This document shows, piece by piece, positions 1 through 4,761 of a DNA stretch of 10,508 nucleotides. The translations under genes and the position numbers were made by a program. The stretch's first letter is position 1. Each line of letters starts with the position of its first letter. The DNA lies in NCBI GenBank assembly GCA_002479245.1, contig DLMG01000032.1:1-10508 (forward strand). The letters run 5' to 3'. A model generated the notes under the pieces. The model made no database searches and was not told where the DNA came from. It saw only the letters and a list, made by a program, of their open reading frames with translations. This stretch comes from Verrucomicrobia subdivision 3 bacterium UBA7542 (lineage in GTDB: Bacteria > Verrucomicrobiota > Verrucomicrobiia > Limisphaerales > UBA11358).

Positions 1-1603
1 CGACGGCATCGTTCCGGCTTAGAAGCCCAAGCGTCAGCAGCACGACGCTTTCCGTGCCGAGCAGGAGTGCAAGTTTCAGCCCGGCGAATTTTGTAATCAG
101 CCCGACCGTCGCGAGCAGCAGGCCTTGCGTGAGATAAGAGTTTTTGGTGAGCGGTTCCGCGGCCAGGGTCCAGCGCGCCAGTGCCGCCAGTCCGAGGAGC
201 ACGACACCGTAACCGAGCGAGAATTTCCAGAAGCCGCCGTGATGCACCTGCAGCATCGTCAGCAGGAACATCGTGAAGAACGCGCCATTGTTCAGCGTGA
301 GAAAGCCCGCGCGATTTGGGCCGGCAAATTTTTCGTGCTTCGACAGGAAAACCGCCGCCGTGAACGAGAGCCAGTAGCTCATCAGAAAGACCGCGCCCGT
401 CCACAACCCTTCTTCCGGCGAAGCCCAGTGCCAGGAACTGCCATCAAAGAAACGCCAGAAACCATACGCGGCGTAAGTGGCCACGAGGCTGGCCAGCGAA
501 AGCACCGCCCAGCGATTGCGCACGAGGAAGAACACTGCGGCGAGCGTCAGCACGAGATTGGAGTAAAGCGTGAACGAGCCGACGCGTGTGATGACAGACG
601 TGTAGTAAGCCAGCCCGACGGCAAACAAGGCGAGCACCTCGGATTTTTTACGATCCGCAATCCAGGTCATGAAGCCCGCCCAGGCCAGCAACAATGCGCC
701 ATCCAGCAACGCACTGTTGATGATGCACAACTGTTGGATGTGATGCGCGGCGTAAGTTGTGAAATACACCGCCGCCAATCCGCCGGCGAAGAGCACCTGC
801 GCATAATTCTTCAAGGATTCCTTCGCCGTCTTGCGCTGCCACCAGGCGCCGAACCCGAGTAAAACCGCACTGGCGGCGTAGAGCAGCAAAACCTTTCCCG
901 TCGGGCCGAGCAGGCCGATAAAATTTTCGTAAGCGTAGTTCCCGAAAAAGACGAGGCCGGTCAACAACATTACTATCCCGATGCGCACGAGCCAATAAGT
1001 GCCAAGGCGCATTTCGAAGGAGGATTTCGGCGGTGGCGAAGCCGGCACAACTCTGGCGACACGGCGCGGCGGCCCCGGCGGCGGCTCAACGGCTGTGGAC
1101 AGACGTGTTGAGCAGTTGCAATGCGGACAAAGAACCGTGTCGCCCAACGCACTGGCAGGGAATTCAATGTGCCCACCACAAAACGCGCACAAACATTTCA
1201 AGAACTTCGCTTGGACGGGTTCCACATGCAGCTTCAGGGGCGGGGGCGTTGGTGGCGCCGGACTTTGCAGTGCGACCGGCGCAGGCGCAGGGGCAATTGG
1301 AAGGGCAGCGGGTTGCGACACAGGCGGAGTGCCAGGCGGAATCGACGACTGGATCGATTGCGGTATTGGAATCTGGCGCGGCACTTCAGCGGGCGCGGCA
1401 CTTCGCGCAATCTCCGGTTGTGAAGCGTCGGGAAGTTTGACGACGATTCGCGGCGGCAGAGGCGTTGCGGGTGTCGTTGACGGCCCCTTGTCCTGCTTGG
1501 TTTCCAGAAGTTTCAGTCGCCCGGCCAGCTCCGACAGTTCCTGCTGCAATTCAGAATGCCGCTGCTTGAGCCACTCCAAGTCCCAACGTTCTTGATCGTT
1601 CAT
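1..1603 (-). CDS. DUF2339 family polytopic membrane protein with N-terminal coiled coil and zinc ribbon (3' end outside window)
   Basis: Open from ATG at 1603 down to base 2 without a stop (534 codons seen); the C-terminus lies beyond base 1. Residues 1-40 are rich in Glu, Leu and Gln (ERWDLEWLKQRHSELQQ) and look like a coiled coil. A Pro/Ala-rich linker runs to about 130. Then comes a zinc-ribbon-like C-x2-C-x16-C-x2-C (C139, C142, C159, C162, with extra C137 and C164). From about residue 198 (MRLGTYWLVRIGIVMLLTG) there is a long run of hydrophobic helices with short loops, as in DUF2339, whose members are predicted inner-membrane proteins of unknown function. The sequence ending AGLKLALLLGTESVVLL also fits that family. 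No Shine-Dalgarno is visible; a short hairpin sits directly before the start. It is divergent from nusB. The family call is firm; I assign no function. The ribbon could bind zinc and the coil could mediate self-association, both inferred. Confidence 0.85.
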   Translation of the reverse strand, partial: MNDQERWDLEWLKQRHSELQQELSELAGRLKLLETKQDKGPSTTPATPLPPRIVVKLPDASQPEIARSAAPAEVPRQIPIPQSIQSSIPPGTPPVSQPAALPIAPAPAPVALQSPAPPTPPPLKLHVEPVQAKFLKCLCAFCGGHIEFPASALGDTVLCPHCNCSTRLSTAVEPPPGPPRRVARVVPASPPPKSSFEMRLGTYWLVRIGIVMLLTGLVFFGNYAYENFIGLLGPTGKVLLLYAASAVLLGFGAWWQRKTAKESLKNYAQVLFAGGLAAVYFTTYAAHHIQQLCIINSALLDGALLLAWAGFMTWIADRKKSEVLALFAVGLAYYTSVITRVGSFTLYSNLVLTLAAVFFLVRNRWAVLSLASLVATYAAYGFWRFFDGSSWHWASPEEGLWTGAVFLMSYWLSFTAAVFLSKHEKFAGPNRAGFLTLNNGAFFTMFLLTMLQVHHGGFWKFSLGYGVVLLGLAALARWTLAAEPLTKNSYLTQGLLLATVGLITKFAGLKLALLLGTESVVLLTLGLLSRNDAV

Positions 1604-1604
1604 A

Positions 1605-1620
1605 AATGGTTTCGACCATT
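1605..1620 (-). other. Short hairpin abutting the DUF2339 start codon
   Basis: AATGGT at 1605-1610 and ACCATT at 1615-1620 are perfect inverted repeats around a 4-base loop. They end one base before the start codon on the minus strand. The hairpin could cover the ribosome-binding region of the mRNA or be a small operator. A 6-bp stem is weak, so it may be chance. Confidence 0.3.
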
Positions 1621-1865
1621 ATGCCGTTGTTTTTGACGCGAAAAGATGCCTCGGGTTAAAGGGGCGACGGCCAAATCCGGTCTGGTGAGTGTTTGCATAG
1701 GCTCGCATTCAAAATGCAGCACCAGCCAAAATTCAGCGCAGGCTACGGACAATAATGCCGACAGGCCAGCCCAAAAGACGAATCCGCCAGGAAATCAGGA
1801 AACGCGCGGGCACGCTGATTGGTTCTCATGCGCGCAAGTTAGCGAAACTCTGCTTACAGCCGTCA

Positions 1866-1912
1866 ATTGATAAATCTTTTGGGGATATTGATTGAACCGA
1901 TGACCAATTGAT
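1866..1912. promoter_or_regulatory. Three helically spaced ATTGAT words upstream of nusB (possible regulator site)
   Basis: ATTGAT occurs at 1866-1871, 1887-1892 and 1907-1912, i.e. 21 and 20 bases apart or about two helical turns each. The first and third copies are in the longer word CAATTGAT. The AT-rich stretch lies 80-125 bases before the nusB start, a plausible position for a promoter or activator site. No known operator consensus is recognised. Confidence 0.25.
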
Positions 1913-1989
1913 TCAGCCCGGACGGATCTTTCACAGTTGAAGATTTCCATTTGCCGGCCCGCATTTCTGCGGCATGATGGAGTTGAATT

Positions 1990-2490
1990 ATGGGCAAGCG
2001 ACGCGAAGCGCGCGAACGCGCCGTGCAATTTTTGTTTCAGTACGATTTGAACCCGCCGGAAAATCTGGATCGGGAGCTCAATGAATTCTGGGACACGCAG
2101 CGCGCGGCGGCCATCGCCGGTGAAAAAGGCCCGGCGACGTGGGGCCAGCCGGTCGAACTGCCGCCGCCCACCGCAGGAGAGGTCGAAATGCGTCTGTTCG
2201 CCGATCCGCTGATTCGCGGCACCCTGGAACATCGTGACGCGATTGATGAGCACATCAAAAAGCACGCGAAAAATTGGGAGTTCCATCGCATCGCCGCGGT
2301 GGACCGCAATATCATGCGGCTGGCGATTTACGAAATGCTGTTCCGCGAGGACATCCCGCCCATCGTCAGCATCAACGAGGCCGTGGACATCGCCAAAAAA
2401 TTTTCCACGCAGGACAGCGGCAAATTCGTCAACGGCATTCTCGACAAGGTGCGCAGCGAGTTGCTGCGACCGGCCAGGATCGTCAAATGA
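1990..2490 (+). CDS. nusB: Transcription antitermination factor NusB
   Basis: NusB binds boxA RNA with ribosomal protein S10 (NusE) and keeps RNA polymerase processive on rRNA operons. The 166-residue product shows the family's landmarks: the basic N-terminal helix RREARERAVQFLFQYDL (4-20), the helix AVDRNIMRLAIYEM (103-116), and the C-terminal signature INEAVDIAKKF (128-138) plus DSGKFVNGILDKV (142-154). It is about 27 residues longer than E. coli NusB (139 aa). The excess lies mainly around residues 36-62, a Pro/Gly/Ala-rich segment between the first helices that is probably a flexible loop. The start is supported by GGAG at 1979-1982, seven bases before the ATG. The stop overlaps the next gene's start by four bases (ATGA), so the two are probably translationally coupled. 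The riboflavin gene ribH, often beside nusB, is not next to it here. Confidence 0.96.
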   Translation: MGKRREARERAVQFLFQYDLNPPENLDRELNEFWDTQRAAAIAGEKGPATWGQPVELPPPTAGEVEMRLFADPLIRGTLEHRDAIDEHIKKHAKNWEFHRIAAVDRNIMRLAIYEMLFREDIPPIVSINEAVDIAKKFSTQDSGKFVNGILDKVRSELLRPARIVK

Positions 2491-3341
2491 AATTTGCCGA
2501 CCTTCATCTGCACACGCGTTTTTCCGACGGCACGTTTTCGCCGGAGGAATTGACCGGGCACGCCCGGCGGCTCGGCTTTGCGGCGCTGGCGTTGACGGAC
2601 CACGATTCGGTCGAAGGCTGCGCGCCCATGGCGGCGGCCTGCGGCGCGGTGGGCATCGAGGCCATCACCGGCACGGAACTCACCGCCGAGTACAACGACA
2701 CCGAGGTGCATCTGCTCGGTTATTTTTTGGACACGCAGAATCAAAAGCTGCTCACGGAAATCGCCAGGTTCCAGTCCGTCCGCCAGGACCGCATCCGCGA
2801 AATGGTGGCCAAGCTCAATCAATTGAAAGTGCCGCTCGAAGTGGAATCCGTCTTTGTGCTGGCCAACTGCAAATCGCCCGGCCGCCCGCACGTGGCGCGT
2901 GCGCTGGTGCAGGCCGGCCTGGTCAAAAATCTGGACGAGGCGTTCGCGCGTTTTCTCAAAAAAAACCGCCCGGCGTGGGTGCCCAAGGCCAAGATGTCCG
3001 CGCTGGAAGGCGTGGAATTGATCCATCAAGCCGGCGGCCTCGCCGTCATGGCGCATCCCGGTTTGAACCGCACCGACGAAATCATTCCCGCGCTCGTGGA
3101 GGCCGGGCTGGACGGCATTGAATGTTTTCACACGAAACATTCGACCGCGATGTCCGAACGCTACCTGGAAATCGCCGACCAGTTTCATCTGCTCGTGACC
3201 GGCGGCTCGGATTGCCACGGCTTCAGCAAGGGCAAGCCGCTCATCGGCACCGTCAAACTGCCCTACGAACACGTGGAAAAGCTCAAGTCGAAGGTCGGGA
3301 GTCGAAAGTCGAACGCTGGCGCGCCGGTCGGAAGTCATTGA
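2487..3341 (+). CDS. PHP-domain phosphoesterase (YciV/RNase AM-like, TrpH family)
   Basis: This 284-residue protein belongs to the PHP superfamily of metal-dependent phosphoesterases. The expected ligands are visible: H7 and H9 in DLHLHT, D14, H39 in LTDHDS, E64, H75, H190 in MAHPG, and D242/H244 in GGSDCHG. The GRPH at 132-135 fits the inserted helical domain of the subfamily that hydrolyses 3',5'-nucleoside bisphosphates and trims 5' ends of short RNAs and rRNA precursors (E. coli YciV/RNase AM). The exact substrate cannot be read from sequence. It starts inside the nusB stop (ATGA), with AGGA at 2476-2479 as ribosome-binding site. Coupling with nusB would make sense for an rRNA-processing nuclease, but that is inference. 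The last 20 or so residues (SKVGSRKSNAGAPVGSH) come from a 7-bp tandem repeat and look like a non-conserved tail. Confidence 0.88.
   Translation: MKFADLHLHTRFSDGTFSPEELTGHARRLGFAALALTDHDSVEGCAPMAAACGAVGIEAITGTELTAEYNDTEVHLLGYFLDTQNQKLLTEIARFQSVRQDRIREMVAKLNQLKVPLEVESVFVLANCKSPGRPHVARALVQAGLVKNLDEAFARFLKKNRPAWVPKAKMSALEGVELIHQAGGLAVMAHPGLNRTDEIIPALVEAGLDGIECFHTKHSTAMSERYLEIADQFHLLVTGGSDCHGFSKGKPLIGTVKLPYEHVEKLKSKVGSRKSNAGAPVGSH
3286..3313 (+). repeat. 7-bp tandem repeat (AGTCGAA, four units) at the 3' end of the PHP gene
   Basis: The units are AGTCGAA (3286-3292), GGTCGGG (3293-3299), AGTCGAA (3300-3306) and AGTCGAA (3307-3313). It lies inside the reading frame and encodes the low-complexity C-terminal tail. 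As 7 is not a multiple of 3, gain or loss of one unit would shift the frame and change the stop. Confidence 0.85.
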
Positions 3342-3386
3342 GCAACTCAGTGCTTTTCGCCCCTCGCTGCAAATCTGCCGTCAAGC

Positions 3387-3539
3387 ATGGACACAAACAA
3401 ACACGAATCGTTGATGCAGCACGACGGTGTATGGAGCACCAGTCGCAGCCGTTCGCCTTGTCACCGGACTGCGACCGGGTCTGCGACCACAGCCGCGCTC
3501 CGGCATCTGTGTCCATTCGTGTCCATCCGCGGTTAAAAT
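3387..3539. repeat. Repeat-bounded intergenic block before ftsY (MITE-like)
   Basis: Left end (about 3387-3409) reads ATGGACACAAACAAACACGA on the plus strand. The right end (3505-3527) carries the same type of sequence in the opposite orientation (GTGTCCATTCGTGTCCAT). These are imperfect terminal inverted repeats about 150 bases apart. The interior has GTCGCAG at 3442-3448 facing CTGCGAC at 3469-3475 and again at 3481-3487. No coding capacity is recognised. It fills most of the 201-base gap between the PHP gene and ftsY. Classification as a miniature element is an inference from the ends; no target-site duplication was identified. Confidence 0.45.
3505..3539 (-). repeat. ATTTTAA...GGACAC decamer repeat, copy 1 (inverted relative to copy 2)
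   Basis: Read on the minus strand this copy starts ATTTTAACCGCGGATGG and continues in roughly 10-base units ending in ACAC. It aligns with 4494-4528 on the plus strand at 28 of 35 positions by hand. It ends three bases before the ftsY ATG and so occupies the place where a ribosome-binding site would be. Confidence 0.7.
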
Positions 3540-3542
3540 CTC

Positions 3543-4454
3543 ATGGGACTCTTTTCAAAATTCAAAGCCGGCCTGCAAAAAACGCACAGCAAGCTGGCGC
3601 ACGAAATCAAACGCATCGTCACGCGTTCGCCCAAGCTCGACGCGGCATCGCTTGAGGATCTCGAAGCCGCGCTCATCGCCGCCGACCTCGGCCTGGCCGT
3701 GACCGCGCAGATTGTCGCCGCCGTGAAACACGCCTACGAAACCCAGGGTGGCGCGGGCCTGGATGTCTTCAGCATTGCCCGGGTGGAAGTGGAAAAAAAT
3801 CTGTTGGCCAACAAGACGGATTTGATCAAGGCCGCGCATGGCCCGACCGTGGTTTCCATTGTCGGCGTCAACGGCACCGGCAAAACCACCACGGCCGCCA
3901 AGCTTGCGCATTTGGTTCAAGCGCAAAAGAAAACCGCGTTGCTCGCCGCGTGCGACACCTTTCGCGCCGCCGCCATCGAACAAATCAAACTATGGGGGCA
4001 GCGGTTGAAGGTTGAGGTTGTCGCCGGCGCTTACGGCGCGGACGCGGCCTCCGTGGCCCACGACGCCGTCGCCGCTGCGCAGGCGCGCCAGGCCGATTAC
4101 CTGTTCATTGACACCGCCGGACGGCTGCACACAAAGCATAATTTGATGCAGGAACTGCAAAAGCTGCATCGCGTCATCGGCAAACAACTGCCCGGCGCGC
4201 CGCACGAGGTTCTGTTGGTGCTCGACGCCACGACCGGCATGAACGCGCTGAACCAGGCGCGCGAGTTCAACAAGATTGTGCCGCTGACCGGGCTGGTGGT
4301 GACCAAGCTCGACGGCACCAGCAAGGGCGGCATGGTCGTGGCCATCCAGAAGGAACTTGGCCTGCCGATCAAATTCATCGGTCTCGGCGAGCAGGCGGAC
4401 GACTTGCAGCCCTTCGACGCGAAGCAATTCGCGCAGGCGTTGTTCGAGGAATAA
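3543..4454 (+). CDS. ftsY: Signal recognition particle receptor FtsY
   Basis: FtsY is the membrane-associated SRP receptor; its GTPase pairs with Ffh to hand ribosome-nascent chains to the SecYEG translocon. All SRP-GTPase motifs are present: P-loop GVNGTGKTTTAAKLA (108-122), DTFRAAAIEQI (138-148), DTAGR (190-194), TKLDGTSKGG (254-263) and GLGEQADDL (280-288). The N-terminal four-helix (N) domain covers about residues 1-95. At 303 residues it is a short FtsY without the long acidic A domain of E. coli. The amphipathic start (MGLFSKFKAGLQKT) is the type that targets such short forms to the membrane. The ATG fits family starts, but no Shine-Dalgarno precedes it; the bases up to -4 belong to a dispersed repeat. 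It stands alone between repeat-filled gaps, so it is probably transcribed from a nearby promoter or by read-through from nusB-PHP. Confidence 0.97.
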   Translation: MGLFSKFKAGLQKTHSKLAHEIKRIVTRSPKLDAASLEDLEAALIAADLGLAVTAQIVAAVKHAYETQGGAGLDVFSIARVEVEKNLLANKTDLIKAAHGPTVVSIVGVNGTGKTTTAAKLAHLVQAQKKTALLAACDTFRAAAIEQIKLWGQRLKVEVVAGAYGADAASVAHDAVAAAQARQADYLFIDTAGRLHTKHNLMQELQKLHRVIGKQLPGAPHEVLLVLDATTGMNALNQAREFNKIVPLTGLVVTKLDGTSKGGMVVAIQKELGLPIKFIGLGEQADDLQPFDAKQFAQALFEE

Positions 4455-4469
4455 AACCAATTCCTTCAA

Positions 4470-4493
4470 CGCAAAGACGCGAAGGCGCAAAGA
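4470..4493 (+). repeat. 8-bp tandem repeat, three units (CGCAAAGA type)
   Basis: CGCAAAGA (4470-4477), CGCGAAGG (4478-4485) and CGCAAAGA (4486-4493) follow each other directly, 16 bases after the ftsY stop. A degenerate inverted counterpart (TTTGCGCTCTTTACATTCC) lies near 4535-4553. Confidence 0.75.
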
Positions 4494-4530
4494 ATTTTAA
4501 ACACGGATTAACACCGATGGACACGGATTT
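4494..4530 (+). repeat. ATTTTAA + ACACGGAT decamer repeat, copy 2
   Basis: ATTTTAA is followed by three 10-base units: ACACGGATTA (4501-4510), ACACCGATGG (4511-4520) and ACACGGATTT (4521-4530). It matches the minus strand of 3505-3539, so inverted copies flank ftsY. Confidence 0.75.
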
Positions 4531-4562
4531 TGTTTTGCGCTCTTTACATTCCTTTGTGTCTC

Positions 4563-4610
4563 GCCCTCCGGCTCGCCCGGCGCGGCTACGGCACGACTTC
4601 GCCGAATCCG
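4563..4610 (+). pseudogene. Probable remnant of a ribD 5' region
   Basis: In the frame with codon starts at 4563 the sequence reads ALRLARRGYGTTSPNP, then diverges (IAA) and stops at 4620-4622. This is the N-terminal motif of RibD deaminases; the intact ribD downstream reads LARRGCGMTSPNPAVG at the same place. Over 4572-4610 against the intact gene I count 32 of 39 identical bases. At the amino-acid level the remnant has Tyr and Thr, which I consider closer to common RibD sequences than the intact copy's Cys and Met. Upstream, nothing RibD-like can be followed in frame, and downstream it is cut by the palindrome beginning at 4619. Only about 16 codons are recognisable, so chance resemblance cannot be fully excluded. 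Confidence 0.55.
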
Positions 4611-4618
4611 ATTGCGGC

Positions 4619-4697
4619 GTAGCGGCGTCCCGGCAGAGCGCCGCACTTCCTTTCGCCGTTTTTTTCAAATGGCGGCTCTCTGCCGGGCAGCCGCTAC
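4619..4697. repeat. Long palindromic intergenic repeat, CGGCAGAG family copy 1
   Basis: The 26-base arms at 4619-4644 and 4672-4697 match at 23 of 26 positions when one is reversed and complemented; both begin GTAGCGGC and contain CCCGGCAGAG. The 27-base loop includes a run of seven T. Its right arm, read on the minus strand, shares CGGCAGAG(A/T)GCCGCCATTT with the repeat after ribD, so this is a dispersed family. Confidence 0.85.
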
Positions 4698-4761
4698 GTT
4701 CCCCGGCCCAGGGTTTTTGAAGCTTGTCTCCGGCAGGGATGACGTGTAGAGGGTAAGTCGC

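Larger units (their letters stand above)
1604..1989. other. Divergent intergenic region between DUF2339 gene and nusB
   Basis: This 386-base spacer separates the minus-strand membrane protein from nusB, so both promoters should lie here. The only long open frame (plus strand, 1646-1870) has no recognisable protein, no SD and a composition unlike a real gene, so I do not call it. A CATAAT -10-like hexamer lies on the minus strand at 1618-1623 without a good -35. The part nearest nusB (about 1860-1920) is noticeably AT-rich and holds three ATTGAT words. I could not place a convincing sigma-70 promoter for nusB. Confidence 0.6.
4455..4761. other. Repeat-filled intergenic region between ftsY and the spermidine-synthase-like gene
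   Basis: This 307-base gap has no credible intact gene. In order it holds 8-bp tandem units (4470-4493), 10-bp units (4494-4530), a stretch resembling the 5' end of ribD (4563-4610) and a long palindrome (4619-4697). A 64-base leader to the next start follows, with GAGG at 4749-4752. The open frame 4517-4720 crosses these repeats and encodes nothing recognisable. There is no classical GC hairpin plus T-run clearly ending ftsY, although CGCCGTTTTTTT at 4654-4665 inside the palindrome loop could act with it as a terminator. Confidence 0.75.

Noticed and set aside
125..862. Long plus-strand open frame opposite the DUF2339 gene
   Set aside because: It is antisense to a continuous membrane protein with clear family motifs; its own translation is Arg/Glu/Gln-rich and resembles nothing known.
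999..1595. Plus-strand frames rich in Gly, Ala and Cys
   Set aside because: They mirror the Pro-rich linker and zinc ribbon of the minus-strand gene; no start signal or recognisable domain.
1646..1870. 74-codon open frame in the divergent spacer
   Set aside because: No ribosome-binding site, no recognisable motif and low hydrophobic content; it overlaps the likely promoter region.
3286..3313. CRISPR-like array from the short direct repeats
   Set aside because: Units are 7-10 bases and tandem without spacers; no cas genes occur in the window.
2328..3338. Long minus-strand frame opposite nusB and the PHP gene
   Set aside because: It overlaps two well-supported genes; a frequent artefact of GC-rich third codon positions.
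4517..4720. 67-codon frame starting MDTDFVLRSLHSF after ftsY
   Set aside because: It runs through tandem and palindromic repeats and has no conserved domain; the MDT start resembles RibD's only superficially and is in another frame than the RibD-like motif.
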